Assembly (NCBI RefSeq): GCF_027891095.1
Contig: NZ_JAQIIO010000002.1
Span: forward strand, 1-64,000
Length of the DNA stretch: 64,000 nt
Reading direction: 5' to 3'
DNA from: Aliiroseovarius salicola
Lineage (GTDB): Bacteria; Pseudomonadota; Alphaproteobacteria; Rhodobacterales; Rhodobacteraceae
The translations under genes were made by a program, and so were the position numbers. The stretch's first letter is position 1. Each line of letters begins with the position of its first letter. The notes under the pieces were generated by a model, which ran no database searches, was not told where the DNA came from, and saw only the letters and a list, made by a program, of their open reading frames with translations. This document shows positions 43,289-52,384 of this stretch, in pieces.

Positions 43289-44207
43289 CTCGGACAGAAC
43301 AGATACGATTGAAAGTGTTCCCCCGATCCTGTTGGTCACTGGACCTTCGGGTGCAGGTCGCAGTACGGCCATTCGGGTGCTTGAAGATGCTGGATATGAG
43401 GTTATTGATAATCTGCCTTTGTCGCTCGTACACCGAGTCCTGACAGGTCCTGCATTGACCCATCCGATTGCATTGGGGGTGGATGTGCGCAACCGGGATT
43501 TCTCGACCGAGATGATGCTGGAAGTGATCGAGGACCTGCGCGAAGACCCACGCTATCGGATGGAATTGCTTTATCTGGATTGCTCTCAGGATGTGCTGGT
43601 CCGACGTTACTCGGAAACGCGGCGGCGCCATCCTCTTGCGCCATCGGAAACTCCGGTCGACGGGATTTTGCGTGAAGAACAGTTGCTGGAACCCGTGCGC
43701 AGCCGGGCGGATATCCTGATCGACACATCTGAACTGTCGCCACATGATCTGAAGGAAGAGCTGCTGCGCTGGCTTTCCGTGTCTGGGTCTGACCTGCTTG
43801 CGGTCTCTGTCCAATCGTTCAGCTATAAACGAGGGGTTCCGCGTGGGTTGGATCTGGTGTTTGATGCCCGGTTTTTGCGAAATCCGCATTGGGATCCCGA
43901 GCTGCGTGGATTGACCGGCCGTGATCAGCAGGTGGCTGACTATGTTGCGGAGGATGCCAGATTTGGTCCATTTTTCGAGAAAGTATCAGATCTGGTCGAT
44001 TTTCTTTTGCCGGCATATGGTGAAGAGGGAAAATCACACCTGTCCATCGGAATTGGCTGCACCGGGGGAAAACATCGTTCGGTTGCCCTGACGGAAAGAC
44101 TGGCAAAGGCCCTTGCACATAAGGGCTGGCAGGTGTCAATTAGGCACCGTGAATTGGAGCGCCCGCTCGGCGGACAGGCTCAGGATGTATCGGGGAAACG
44201 CGCGTGA
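43263..44207 (+). CDS. rapZ: RNase adapter protein RapZ
   Basis: 314 residues with Walker [24 protein letters not shown] (glycine loop GPSGAGRST), DNLPLSLV, and the C-terminal RapZ domain with [36 protein letters not shown] and [20 protein letters not shown]. In E. coli RapZ delivers the sRNA GlmZ to RNase E to tune GlmS; in alphaproteobacteria the partner RNA is not defined. It overlaps hprK by 26 bases and the EIIA gene by 4. Confidence 0.93.
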   Translation: MVDTSMDDSSDRTDTIESVPPILLVTGPSGAGRSTAIRVLEDAGYEVIDNLPLSLVHRVLTGPALTHPIALGVDVRNRDFSTEMMLEVIEDLREDPRYRMELLYLDCSQDVLVRRYSETRRRHPLAPSETPVDGILREEQLLEPVRSRADILIDTSELSPHDLKEELLRWLSVSGSDLLAVSVQSFSYKRGVPRGLDLVFDARFLRNPHWDPELRGLTGRDQQVADYVAEDARFGPFFEKVSDLVDFLLPAYGEEGKSHLSIGIGCTGGKHRSVALTERLAKALAHKGWQVSIRHRELERPLGGQAQDVSGKRA

Positions 44208-44605
44208 TCGGAATTGTGATCGTCGCACATGGCGGATTGGCCGGGGAATATCTGGCCGCGGTCGAACATGTTGTTGGCCGTCAGGAAGGTGTTGTCGCAA
44301 TTTCGACCACCGCCGAACTGGATCGCGAGGCCAAGCAGAACGAGATCAGCGCCGCTGCCGACAGTGTCGATCAGGGGGATGGCGTTGTGGTTGTGGTGGA
44401 TATGTTTGGCGGCTCTCCGTCCAACCTGTCGCTGCCAGCCTGTCGCAAAAATGATCGCCGGATCCTGTACGGGGCTAACCTTCCTATGTTGGTGAAATTG
44501 GCAAAATCGCGCCACCTTCCGGTTGAGCGCGCAACAGAAATGGCCCTCACTGCGGGGCGCAAGTATATTGATTGCATCAACGCGGGTCAGGAGAGATTTA
44601 CATGA
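44204..44605 (+). CDS. PTS EIIA component, mannose type (regulatory)
   Basis: 133 residues of the EIIA-Man fold. The phosphorylation site is His9 in [36 protein letters not shown] is the conserved D-M-F-G-G-T/S-P segment. No EIIB, EIIC or EIID permease parts are nearby, so it probably acts as a phosphorylated signal protein rather than in sugar uptake. Begins in an ATGA-type overlap with rapZ and overlaps the HPr gene by 4 bases. Confidence 0.9.
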   Translation: MIGIVIVAHGGLAGEYLAAVEHVVGRQEGVVAISTTAELDREAKQNEISAAADSVDQGDGVVVVVDMFGGSPSNLSLPACRKNDRRILYGANLPMLVKLAKSRHLPVERATEMALTAGRKYIDCINAGQERFT

Positions 44606-44874
44606 GCAACAACCGGATCCTGGAGATCATCAATGTGAAGGGATTGCACGCCCGTGCGTCGGCGAAGTTTGTCGAGACGGTGGAAAATCACGACGCACAT
44701 GCGCGTGTTGAAAAGGACGGGATCGAGGCGGAAGGGGATTCTATTATGGGTCTTTTGATGCTGGCGGCTTCTCAGGGCACCAACATTCAGGTGGAAACCT
44801 CAGGCCCAGAGGCTGGAAAGCTGATGGAAGCACTGGACGCATTGATTGCAGATAAATTTGGAGAAGGAATGTAA
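44602..44874 (+). CDS. ptsH: Phosphocarrier protein HPr
   Basis: 90 residues. Active-site His16 in VKGLHARASAKFVETVE and the regulatory Ser47 in GDSIMGLLMLAASQGT are both present, the latter being the target of HprK encoded four genes upstream. ATG 44602 overlaps the EIIA stop; an upstream in-frame start at 44572 lies in that gene and is rejected. It ends the chvI-chvG-hprK-rapZ-EIIA-HPr run; EI (ptsP) is not in the window. Confidence 0.95.
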   Translation: MSNNRILEIINVKGLHARASAKFVETVENHDAHARVEKDGIEAEGDSIMGLLMLAASQGTNIQVETSGPEAGKLMEALDALIADKFGEGM

Positions 44875-44906
44875 GCCGTTAGGTTTGCTCAAGTAGGTAA
44901 AGTGTA

Positions 44907-45803
44907 TTGGTTCAATCGAATTTAACATCTGGTCAGGAAGGCCGTGAACAATCCGTATCGTACAATCATTATGATCGGAGCAGCCTGACCTATGCCAATA
45001 CTTTCAACAACCCGACACAGGCCAAGGCGATCAGGGCCATCGAATGGATGACCGGCAAAATCACCATCATCCGGATGGTGCGTCGGCTCGAAAAGGAAGG
45101 CGCCCCCAAGGGGCAGGCATTCTGGAAAGCCTGCCTTGATGTTATGGGCATCCCGATCGAGACACCCGAGAAAGAACTCGATCATATCCCTGTTGACGGG
45201 CCGGTTGTTGTTGTCGCGAACCACCCTCGCGGGTTGGTTGATGGAATGATCCTTGCCGAACTTATTGGCCGGCGCCGCAACGACTATCGCATTCTCACCC
45301 GGTCGGTCCTTGATGGGATCGATAAAGTCGCCTCCAGCTATATGATACCCGTGCCATTTGTGCATGACCCCGATGCGCAGAAAAAAATGGTCGAGATGCG
45401 GGCCGAATCTATGAAATGGCTGAAACAGGGGGGGCTGATTTCCCTCTTCCCATCCGGTGTTGTGGCTTCAAGTGACACGCTGATGGGGCAGGCTATAGAA
45501 CGGGATTGGAACGTCTTTACTGCACAGATGATCCGTAGGTCCGGTGCGCGTGTGGTGCCGATTTACTTCCCCGGATCAAATTCGCGCTGGTATCAGATCG
45601 CCAGCCGATTGTCTGCGACGGTGCGTCAGGGGTTGCTCTTGCATGAGATTGTCGACAGCTGCAACCAGCCACAACGCCCGATTGTCGGGCCTCCATTGAC
45701 GGATCAACAGATGGAGTTGCTTTCCAGCGATCCACGCGGGTTCATGTCCTGGCTCAGAAAGCACACTCTCGAATTGGGAAACCATCAGGACACAAAGTCC
45801 TGA
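44907..45803 (+). CDS. Lysophospholipid-acyltransferase-like protein
   Basis: 298 residues. The PlsC-type motif appears as VVVANHPRGLVDG, a variant of NHxxxxD with Arg/Gly inserts, and a downstream FPSGVVAS replaces the usual FPEGTRS. It should transfer an acyl group to a lysolipid or ornithine lipid at the membrane surface. No clear membrane helices. The TTG start at 44907 has a weak ribosome site; an internal ATG is possible. It follows ptsH by 32 bases and may be part of the same message. Confidence 0.72.
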   Translation: MVQSNLTSGQEGREQSVSYNHYDRSSLTYANTFNNPTQAKAIRAIEWMTGKITIIRMVRRLEKEGAPKGQAFWKACLDVMGIPIETPEKELDHIPVDGPVVVVANHPRGLVDGMILAELIGRRRNDYRILTRSVLDGIDKVASSYMIPVPFVHDPDAQKKMVEMRAESMKWLKQGGLISLFPSGVVASSDTLMGQAIERDWNVFTAQMIRRSGARVVPIYFPGSNSRWYQIASRLSATVRQGLLLHEIVDSCNQPQRPIVGPPLTDQQMELLSSDPRGFMSWLRKHTLELGNHQDTKS

Positions 45804-45852
45804 TGCCCTGAAGTGGTCGGAGGCGTGTCAGGGCCTCCGTGTATTAGCTTGA

Positions 45853-46728
45853 TCAGCGGGTGGGAACCGGTGTTTCCCCGCGATAGTCATAAAACCCGCG
45901 CTGGGTTTTGCGCCCCAACCAACCTGCTTCGACATATTTTGTCAGCAACGGGCACGGGCGATACTTGGTGTCGGCCAATCCTTCATGCAGAACATTCATG
46001 ATCGACAAACAGGTATCGAGCCCAATGAAATCTGCAAGTTCCAGTGGACCCATCGGGTGGTTTGCCCCCAGCTTCATGGATTGATCGATGCATTGAACAG
46101 AGCCAACCCCTTCATAAAGCGTATAGACGGCTTCGTTGATCATCGGCATCAGGATCCGGTTGACGATGAAGGCCGGGAAGTCTTCCGCACTCGCAGCGGT
46201 TTTATTCAGGCGGTTCACCACTTCGAGACAGGCCTTATAGGTCTCATCGTCGGTGGCAATACCACGGATCAGTTCGACCAATTGCATGACCGGAACCGGA
46301 TTCATGAAGTGGAAGCCCATGAATTTCTCGGGTCGATCGGTCCCCGAAGCCAGACGCGTGATCGAGATGGAAGACGTGTTTGAGGTCAGAATGGTCTCGG
46401 GTTTCAGGTGCGGCAACAGCGTGTCGAAGATCTGCTTCTTCACCTCTTCCTTTTCGGTCGCAGCTTCGATGACCAGATCCGTCTGACCCAGGTCGGTGAG
46501 CGTCAAAGTCGTTTCAATCCGTGCCAGAGCATTTTCCTGATCCTCAGACGAGATCGCGCCTTTGGTAATCTGGCGCCCCATATTCTTGGCAATGCGGGCC
46601 ATGGCCGCGTCCAGACTGTCTTGGCTGATGTCATTCAACAGAACCTGATAGCCTGCCAACGCAAAGACATGGGCAATCCCGTTGCCCATCTGACCAGCGC
46701 CAACAATTCCTACTCTTTCGATGCTCAT
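45853..46728 (-). CDS. 3-hydroxybutyryl-CoA dehydrogenase
   Basis: 291 residues, NAD-dependent. Rossmann motif RVGIVGAGQMGNGIAHVFALAG, EAATEKEEVKKQIFDTL, SNTSSISITRLAS, then the catalytic His in GFHFMNPVPVMQLVELI and the C-terminal GFIVNRIL-like motif PAFIVNRILMPMINEA and NHPMGPLELADFIGLDT. Typical length. Converts 3-hydroxybutyryl-CoA to acetoacetyl-CoA in butyrate/PHB metabolism. ATG 46728 is chosen, with AAAGGG 5 bases upstream; GTG 46734 is inside that site. Convergent with the acyltransferase; a small GGAGGC/GCCTCC hairpin at 45819-45838 lies between. Confidence 0.92.
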   Translation of the reverse strand: MSIERVGIVGAGQMGNGIAHVFALAGYQVLLNDISQDSLDAAMARIAKNMGRQITKGAISSEDQENALARIETTLTLTDLGQTDLVIEAATEKEEVKKQIFDTLLPHLKPETILTSNTSSISITRLASGTDRPEKFMGFHFMNPVPVMQLVELIRGIATDDETYKACLEVVNRLNKTAASAEDFPAFIVNRILMPMINEAVYTLYEGVGSVQCIDQSMKLGANHPMGPLELADFIGLDTCLSIMNVLHEGLADTKYRPCPLLTKYVEAGWLGRKTQRGFYDYRGETPVPTR

Positions 46729-46885
46729 GCTCACCCTTTCCTCGTTGCGCGAACACTAGGGGGACGGGAAGAGAGGGACAAGCCCTAAGCAAATCCTAAC
46801 AGATTTGATCTCATTGTCCGGTTAGTAAAATCTCAAGACCTCTGAGCGACTCTCCTTTTTGGGTGAAAATTTGGAGTGGGTGAAA

Positions 46886-47713
46886 ATGGCCTATCAATCG
46901 CTTGGCGAGAAATCGCTGGAGTATTTTCCGTGCCGTTATGGGGCGTCTAAAATTCTGTTTCGTGGTCCAAAACGCGATCTGAAAAGGGATTACATTGCCG
47001 TGATGGGCGGCAGTGAAACCTATGGGAAATTTGTCGAACATCCCTATCCGGAACTGATGGAGGGTCTGTTGGGGAGGCAAGTGGTCAATTTTGGGTGTAT
47101 GAACGCAGGTGTGGATGTCTTTATTCACGAGCACACGATCTTGGAGGCCTGTGGTCGGTCCAGCCTGACAGTTCTGCAAGTGCCGGGGGCTGTTAATCTG
47201 TCAAATCGGTTCTACGTTGTGCATCCTCGCCGAAATGATCGTTTCGTACGTGCGTCAAACATGTTGAAGTCCATCTATCAGGATGTGGATTTCACCGAAT
47301 TCAATTTCACGCGTCACATGCTGCAAACCCTCCAGGACAGCTCAGCTGAAAAATTTGCGATGGTTGAAGCAGAGCTGAAAACGGCTTGGGTGTCGCGGAT
47401 GAAATCGTTGGTGGCTCGGATTGAAAGCCCTCTGGTTCTTCTTTGGTTATCTGAACGGGGTTTGGCCGACCACTGTCCCAAGGGTATCCTTGGAACGGAT
47501 CCAGCAATGGTGGACGAAGAGATGATCAACGAAATCCGTCCCTTTGTTCGGGACATCGTCGAGGTGGTCGTTTCGCCGGAAGATATTGCGTTTGGTCAGC
47601 AGGATTTGGTTTATCCTGAGATGGACGGGGCGGCTGCAGGCTGCATGTTGGGCGTTGTGGCGCACGATTTGACGGCGGACGCTTTGGTGGGCAGCATCCG
47701 TGTGCAGGGTTAA
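46886..47713 (+). CDS. DUF6473-family protein (SGNH-like)
   Basis: About 275 residues, cytosolic. It begins [20 protein letters not shown], then [26 protein letters not shown], whose GGSETYG resembles the GDS-type nucleophile turn of SGNH hydrolases; [13 protein letters not shown] follows. A final D-x-x-H-like element is not obvious ([19 protein letters not shown]). I recall the family as DUF6473, confined mostly to Rhodobacteraceae and of unknown role. ATG 46886 gives the family start, while an upstream TTG frame starts at 46859. It is followed by a strong terminator. Confidence 0.75.
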   Translation: MAYQSLGEKSLEYFPCRYGASKILFRGPKRDLKRDYIAVMGGSETYGKFVEHPYPELMEGLLGRQVVNFGCMNAGVDVFIHEHTILEACGRSSLTVLQVPGAVNLSNRFYVVHPRRNDRFVRASNMLKSIYQDVDFTEFNFTRHMLQTLQDSSAEKFAMVEAELKTAWVSRMKSLVARIESPLVLLWLSERGLADHCPKGILGTDPAMVDEEMINEIRPFVRDIVEVVVSPEDIAFGQQDLVYPEMDGAAAGCMLGVVAHDLTADALVGSIRVQG

Positions 47714-47736
47714 CCAGATCAGAGTTTGAAACGCAT

Positions 47737-47763
47737 AAGGCCCGCCGATTGGCGGGCCTTTTG
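47737..47763 (+). terminator. Rho-independent terminator between convergent genes
   Basis: AAGGCCCGCC, GATT loop, GGCGGGCCTT forms a perfect 10-bp stem followed by TTTG, 23 bases after the DUF6473 stop. The symmetric stem may also end transcription arriving from etfA on the other strand. Confidence 0.8.
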
Positions 47764-47782
47764 TTCGCGTGTTCCGCCTGGT

Positions 47783-48712
47783 TTAACCGAGTTTTTCGGT
47801 GAGCGCGGGTACCGCTTCGAACAGGTCGGCAACCAGACCGAAGTCTGCAACCTGGAAGATCGGTGCTTCTTCGTCTTTGTTGATCGCAACGATGATCTTC
47901 GAGTCCTTCATGCCAGCAAGGTGCTGGATCGCGCCCGAGATGCCCACGGCGATGTAAAGCTCTGGTGCGACGACCTTACCGGTCTGACCCACTTGCCAGT
48001 CGTTCGGGGCATAGCCCGAGTCGACCGCAGCACGTGAGGCACCCACAGCGGCGTTCAGCTTGTCGGCAAGAGCTTCGATCAGTTTGAAGTCTTCTTCCGA
48101 TCCAACACCACGGCCGCCAGATACAACCACACCGGCCGAGGTCAGCTCGGGGCGGTCGCTTTCGGCAACCTTGTCTTCAACCCATTCGCTGAGGCCGGGG
48201 TTGTCGGCAGCTGAAACGGTTTCAACCGAAGCCGAACCGCCTTCGCCAGCAGCGTCGAAGGTCGAGGTGCGGAAGGTGATAACCTTCTTGGCGTCGTTCG
48301 ACTTCACGGTCTGCACGGCGTTGCCGGCATAGATCGGGCGTTCGAAGGTGTTGGCGTCAACCACACCTGAAGCGTCCGAGATCACCATTACGTCCAGAAG
48401 GGCTGCCACGCGGGGCATCACGTTCTTGGCGTCGGTGGTGGCCGGGGCCACGATATGCTCGTAATCGCCAGCAAGCGAGACGATCAGGGCTGCGGTTGAT
48501 TCCGCCAGGCGGTGACCCAGCGATGCATCTTCGGCAACCAGAACCTTGGCCACACCGTCGATCTTGGCAGCGGCTTCACCGGCTGCGGCGGCGGTGCCAC
48601 CAGCGGCCAGAACGGTCACGTCACCCAGCGACTTCGCGGCGGTGACAGCTTTGGCGGTGGCGTCCAGCGCCAGTTCACCATTGTTGACTTCTGCGAGAAG
48701 AAGAACAGCCAT
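47783..48712 (-). CDS. etfA: Electron transfer flavoprotein alpha subunit
   Basis: 309 residues. Carries the FAD-binding C-terminal domain: [67 protein letters not shown] and a final [19 protein letters not shown]. Accepts electrons from acyl-CoA dehydrogenases, including Mcd if that call is correct, and passes them to ETF:quinone oxidoreductase. Its ATG overlaps the etfB stop (TAATG), ensuring one-to-one synthesis. Confidence 0.97.
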   Translation of the reverse strand: MAVLLLAEVNNGELALDATAKAVTAAKSLGDVTVLAAGGTAAAAGEAAAKIDGVAKVLVAEDASLGHRLAESTAALIVSLAGDYEHIVAPATTDAKNVMPRVAALLDVMVISDASGVVDANTFERPIYAGNAVQTVKSNDAKKVITFRTSTFDAAGEGGSASVETVSAADNPGLSEWVEDKVAESDRPELTSAGVVVSGGRGVGSEEDFKLIEALADKLNAAVGASRAAVDSGYAPNDWQVGQTGKVVAPELYIAVGISGAIQHLAGMKDSKIIVAINKDEEAPIFQVADFGLVADLFEAVPALTEKLG

Positions 48713-49470
48713 TATACAGCCCCCGCTTCTTTGAGTTTCTCAACCAGCTCGTCGACCGAACCCACAATGATGCCTGCGTCGCGGGCGGCAGGTTCGGTGG
48801 TCGAAACGATTTCCAGGCGCGGTGTGACGTCAACGCCGTAATCGGCGGCGGTTTTCTCGTCCAGCGGCTTTTTCTTCGCTTTCATGATGTTCGGAAGCGA
48901 GGCATAGCGCGGCTCGTTGAGGCGCAGGTCTACGGTCACGATGGCCGGCATCGATACCTTGATGGTCTGCAGACCACCGTCCACTTCGCGGGTCACAACG
49001 GCTTTGTCGCCTTCAATGTCCAACTCGGACGCGAAAGTGCCTTGCGACCAACCCAAGAGCGCCGACAGCATCTGGCCGGTGGCGTTCATGTCATTGTCGA
49101 TGGCTTGCTTGCCAGCCAAAACCAGGCCGGGCTGCTCTTCCTCAACAACTTTCGCAAGGATTTTGGCAACGGCCAGTGGTTCGATGTCGGTGTGAACATC
49201 GTCAGCTGCGTTTACCAGAATGGCGCGGTCAGCGCCCATGGCCAGAGCGGTGCGCAGGGTTTCCTGAGCTTGCTTGACCCCAATCGAAACCACGACGATC
49301 TCGTCAGCCTTACCGGCCTCTTTCAGGCGAATGGCCTCTTCGACGGCAATCTCGTCAAAGGGGTTCATCGACATTTTCACGTTGGCAAGATCGACACCCG
49401 ATCCGTCCGCTTTTACACGAACTTTCACGTTGTAGTCGATCACGCGCTTAACAGGTACAAGCACCTTCAT
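48712..49470 (-). CDS. etfB: Electron transfer flavoprotein beta subunit
   Basis: 252 residues starting [20 protein letters not shown], with the ETF-beta signature region [25 protein letters not shown] and the AMP-binding site near the N-terminus. The C-terminal part contains [22 protein letters not shown], the recognition loop through which ETF docks to dehydrogenases. ATG 49470; a further open frame to 49509 has no family similarity. First gene of the etfBA pair. Confidence 0.97.
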   Translation of the reverse strand: MKVLVPVKRVIDYNVKVRVKADGSGVDLANVKMSMNPFDEIAVEEAIRLKEAGKADEIVVVSIGVKQAQETLRTALAMGADRAILVNAADDVHTDIEPLAVAKILAKVVEEEQPGLVLAGKQAIDNDMNATGQMLSALLGWSQGTFASELDIEGDKAVVTREVDGGLQTIKVSMPAIVTVDLRLNEPRYASLPNIMKAKKKPLDEKTAADYGVDVTPRLEIVSTTEPAARDAGIIVGSVDELVEKLKEAGAV

Positions 49471-49794
49471 TGGCGTGTCTCTCCCAGTTATGCCCCGCAG
49501 GGCGGTCATGCTCTCGCGACACGTTTAACGAGTCGGGGCCATCAAAAACAGCGCAAAATCGTCACGTCTTGTTCCAACGACGCCGCGTTTTTTGTTTTTG
49601 GGGGAGATTCTTTACGAGAATGTTTCTGGGAACGACGGAAAAATGCGGGAAATGGTCAAAACCCACCCGTCTTGCCGACGGTGCTGTCTAATCATTGATG
49701 TTGAAAAAACGTCACTCGCGATTGGCGCCCGGCCATGCTGGCCTGGGCTCCGCCCTTCCGGTTGCCACAATGTCCACTGGACATTGTTCCACTT
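49471..49794. other. 324-bp intergenic region upstream of etfB with a perfect palindrome
   Basis: Between the etfB start and the end of the adenosyltransferase gene. It should contain the etfBA promoter in its lower half. Near the adenosyltransferase end, ACAATGTCC and GGACATTGT (49767-49787) form a perfect 9-bp inverted repeat with a 3-base spacer, preceded by GGCC..GGCC-type GC-rich repeats at 49730-49760. No T-tract follows on either strand, so it is not a standard terminator. I see no gene here. Confidence 0.4.
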
Positions 49795-50367
49795 TCAGCG
49801 GTTCGCACCCGGAACCCACAGCACATCCGCTTTGCCGTCGTCATTTGCGACTCGCGCTGCGACGAAGCACCAGTCGGACAGGCGGTTGAGGTATTTGACG
49901 GCTACCGGGTTCACGTCTTCACTTGCCGCCAGTTCTGTGGCCAGACGTTCGGCGCGGCGCGACACTGTGCGTACCATATGGAGATGGGCAGCCAGAGGCG
50001 TGCCGCCGGGCAGGATGAAGCTGCGCAGAGGCTCCAGCACTTTGTTCATCACGTCAATCTCGGCCTCAAGTCGATCAACCTGTTCTTGCGCCATACGGAG
50101 CGGTGGATAGTCTGCCTCGGCGTCTTTCTCCATCTCGGGGCGGCATAGGTCTGCGCCGAGATCGAAGAGGTCATTCTGGATCCGGGCGAGTGCTGCGTCC
50201 ACGTCGCTTTCGGCATGCAGGCGCGCGATTCCAATCACCGCGTTGGTTTCATCCACGGTGCCATAGGCAGTTACGCGGGCGTCGTGTTTGGCCCGACGCG
50301 AGCCATCTCCAAGCGCCGTTTCACCCTTGTCGCCGGTCCGAGTGTAGATTTTGTTCAGAACAACCAT
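49795..50367 (-). CDS. ATP:cob(I)alamin adenosyltransferase, PduO type
   Basis: 190 residues. The N-terminal IYTRTGDKGETALGDGSR is the ATP-binding signature of PduO-type transferases, followed by VTAYGTVDETNAVIGIAR and the cobalamin-side RSFILPGGTPLAAHLHMVRTVSRRAERL and YLNRLSDWCFVAARVAN. It makes adenosylcobalamin, cofactor of methylmalonyl-CoA and ethylmalonyl-CoA mutases. ATG 50367 is preceded by GGAGG at the right distance; the start overlaps the stop of the small upstream gene (TGATG). Confidence 0.94.
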   Translation of the reverse strand: MVVLNKIYTRTGDKGETALGDGSRRAKHDARVTAYGTVDETNAVIGIARLHAESDVDAALARIQNDLFDLGADLCRPEMEKDAEADYPPLRMAQEQVDRLEAEIDVMNKVLEPLRSFILPGGTPLAAHLHMVRTVSRRAERLATELAASEDVNPVAVKYLNRLSDWCFVAARVANDDGKADVLWVPGANR

Positions 50368-50570
50368 CAATTGCCTCCGCGCAGCCAGATGAACAGCAGT
50401 ATAAGCACAATTGCCACCGCTTGCGCATAGATACGGTAGCGCATGAAACGATTGGAGTGCTTTCGCGCCACTTTACCCCCCACGCCAAACGTACCGATTC
50501 CCATCAACAGGATGATCAGCACCGCGGCTACAGCCACGATCACAAGAATGAAAAGCGGGTCATTGAGCAT
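50367..50570 (-). CDS. Twin transmembrane helix small protein
   Basis: 67 residues with two hydrophobic helices (LFILVIVAVAAVLIILLMGI and YRIYAQAVAIVLILLFIWL) joined by a basic loop, GGKVARKHSNRFMRYR. It resembles the small alphaproteobacterial HIG1-like twin-helix proteins linked to respiratory complexes. It is translationally coupled (TGATG) to the adenosyltransferase, an arrangement I believe is conserved in this lineage. Function unknown. Confidence 0.78.
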   Translation of the reverse strand: MLNDPLFILVIVAVAAVLIILLMGIGTFGVGGKVARKHSNRFMRYRIYAQAVAIVLILLFIWLRGGN

Positions 50571-50649
50571 GAGTGTCTCCGGTAGTTTCCAATTGGATAG
50601 CGCCCGCCCGGATAAAAGGCGAGGGCGAAGTTGCGGCGCTGGACGGGCA

Positions 50650-50712
50650 GGGGCCTTGCCCCTCTTGGCTGCGCCAATTCACCCCAGGATATTTAAAGCA
50701 AGAGGAAAAAGG
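50650..50712 (+). repeat. Dispersed intergenic repeat, copy 3
   Basis: A GC-rich hairpin (GGGGCC, TT, GCCCC near 50650-50665) is followed by CCCCAGGATATTTAAAGC and a purine-rich tail ending at 50712, 16 bases before the stop of the SDR gene. It shares the GGATATTT core and tail with copies at 14311 (minus) and 32035. Confidence 0.55.
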
Positions 50713-50727
50713 ACGCGGGCACCGATA

Positions 50728-51558
50728 TCAGCCGTTGGGGGTGAGGCGATCCAGCATACGGGTTGAAAGGACACGACGCGCCATGCCCGCAATATAGGTG
50801 GCGCGGGTGACATAGTAGCGTGGGCGCGGACGGGCGTGTTCCAACGCATGGACCAGCTTGTCGGTCACGGCTGACGGGGGCAGCTCAAACGGGTCGGGGT
50901 TGCCGCTGTCGTCGTAGAGGCGTTCGCGCAGTTTGCTGTAAAGTCCCGCACGCGGGCTGTTTTCCCAGTCGATCCAGCGTTCGAAATGCGTTTGAGCGTT
51001 TTCTCTGATACGTGTCGTGATCGGACCGGGTTCAATCAGCGATACGTGAATGCCGGTGCCCCGCATTTCCAACCGCAGCGTGTCGGACAACCCTTCGAGG
51101 GCAAATTTGGTTGAGCTATACGCTCCGCGCCAGGGCAGAGCGGCAAGGCCCAGAACCGAGGAGTTATTGATAATCCGCCCATGCCCCTGCTCTCGCATCA
51201 CTGGGAGTGCGAGGCGAGTCAGGTGATGATAGCCAAAGACATTCACCTCGTAGATTTCCCGCAGTGCCTGGGTGGGTACATCTTCTACGGCGCCAGGGAT
51301 GACATAGGCCCCATTGTTAAAGAGGGCGTCCAACCGGCCTGAGCTGCGCGACAAGACCTCTGCCATTGCGGCATCGATGGATCCCGGGTCGGCATAGTCA
51401 AGATGCAGGCTTTCCAAGCCTTCACCGCTCAGCCGCTCGACATCTTTTGGTTGGCGGCATGTGGCAAACACGCGCCATCCACGTTTGTTCAATGCATGGG
51501 CAGCATCATATCCGATCCCTGAGGAGCAGCCTGTAATGAGAATGGTTCTTTGAGTCAT
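50728..51558 (-). CDS. Short-chain dehydrogenase/reductase
   Basis: 276 residues of the classical SDR fold. NAD(P) motif ILITGCSSGIGYDAAHAL, the N-N-G motif as ALFNNGAYV, the catalytic Ser in NNSSVLGLAALPW, and Y-x-x-x-K in AYSSTKFALEGL. A later segment VSLIEPGPITTRIR is usual. A C-terminal helix-rich extension (ALEHARPRPRYYVTRATYIAGMARRVL) suggests the membrane-associated or retinol-dehydrogenase-like group. ATG 51558; a longer frame to 51642 lacks similarity. Substrate unknown. Confidence 0.9.
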   Translation of the reverse strand: MTQRTILITGCSSGIGYDAAHALNKRGWRVFATCRQPKDVERLSGEGLESLHLDYADPGSIDAAMAEVLSRSSGRLDALFNNGAYVIPGAVEDVPTQALREIYEVNVFGYHHLTRLALPVMREQGHGRIINNSSVLGLAALPWRGAYSSTKFALEGLSDTLRLEMRGTGIHVSLIEPGPITTRIRENAQTHFERWIDWENSPRAGLYSKLRERLYDDSGNPDPFELPPSAVTDKLVHALEHARPRPRYYVTRATYIAGMARRVLSTRMLDRLTPNG

Positions 51559-51694
51559 GAGCAAGAACTGACAAGTCCTGTCACAGGCGTCAACGAAAAA
51601 GCTGGGATGATATATCGAAGTACGGCTTTTCCCAATGGACACCGCCTACGATCGAGTTGCTCGACCGTAGCGTGGTTTCTTTCTTTGGTTCTGA

Positions 51695-52264
51695 TCAGCG
51701 TGACGCTGACAGGAATCGTGACGCCATAAAGCCGCGCTGGCCAGTTTCGACAACTTTGATCTGTGACCAGCCGGGGCCTGCGTCCCCGATCTCTAATACC
51801 GCCATGCCATGTGTCAGGCGCCCGACGATCCCGTTGCGCGTGGATGGCCCGGCACGCAGGTTTACGGCGCTGGCAGATACATATTTGGTGGCGAACGGAT
51901 ATTTGGTGGCGAACGGGCTGTCGCTTTGTAGAGATGCGTCAATTGCCACTGGCGCATCCTTTGCCATTGCCTTTGCTGTGGCAATCGCTTTGGCAACCTG
52001 GCTGTCTGGGGCTGGTGGCGATATTTTAGTGGCGACTTTCAGCGTTGGCACGGCAACCGATTTCGGTGTCGAGATGTTTTTGGTCAGCGCGGCAGGCACC
52101 AACACCGGGACTGAAACGGAGGCAGACACAGTTTCGATTGTCTCCGCTTTGATTTCCGGTTCCAAACCCAACCTATCCGTTGGGAGGTTTTCATCTCGAC
52201 CGTAGTGCATCATGGCCGCACCAAGAGCGCCGGCAGTCAGAAAAGATAGTTTAATAATTCCCAT
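51695..52264 (-). CDS. Secreted bacterial SH3-domain protein
   Basis: 189 residues. N-terminal signal/anchor (MGIIKLSFLTAGALGAAMM), a Pro/Val/Ala/Lys-rich linker, and a C-terminal SH3b domain with VNLRAGPSTRNGIVGRLTHGMAVLEIGDAGPGWSQIKV ending GFMASRFL. SH3b domains usually bind peptidoglycan or mediate envelope contacts. An 18-base in-frame tandem duplication (PFATKYPFATKY) lies just before the domain. It is divergent from parC across about 120 bases. Confidence 0.82.
   Translation of the reverse strand: MGIIKLSFLTAGALGAAMMHYGRDENLPTDRLGLEPEIKAETIETVSASVSVPVLVPAALTKNISTPKSVAVPTLKVATKISPPAPDSQVAKAIATAKAMAKDAPVAIDASLQSDSPFATKYPFATKYVSASAVNLRAGPSTRNGIVGRLTHGMAVLEIGDAGPGWSQIKVVETGQRGFMASRFLSASR
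51881..51916. repeat. 18-bp perfect tandem duplication in the SH3 gene
   Basis: The sequence ATATTTGGTGGCGAACGG is present twice head to tail, adding six residues in frame (PFATKY) just ahead of the SH3b domain. Perfect identity indicates a recent slippage event, or a copy number that varies between strains. Confidence 0.9.
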
Positions 52265-52384
52265 AACATTCCCCTCAAAGTGGGTAATAAATACATCGAG
52301 CTTTAAAAAAAATTACGGGGAGCATATGACAAGTTTCCCCTCAAGCAGCTTTACCCTCACACAAGCAATCGATACACAAACAGT

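Noticed and set aside
52021-52036. Fourth copy of the GGATATTT repeat near 52021
   Set aside because: GATATTTTAG occurs there, but inside the SH3 gene's coding sequence and without the hairpin or purine tail; treated as chance.
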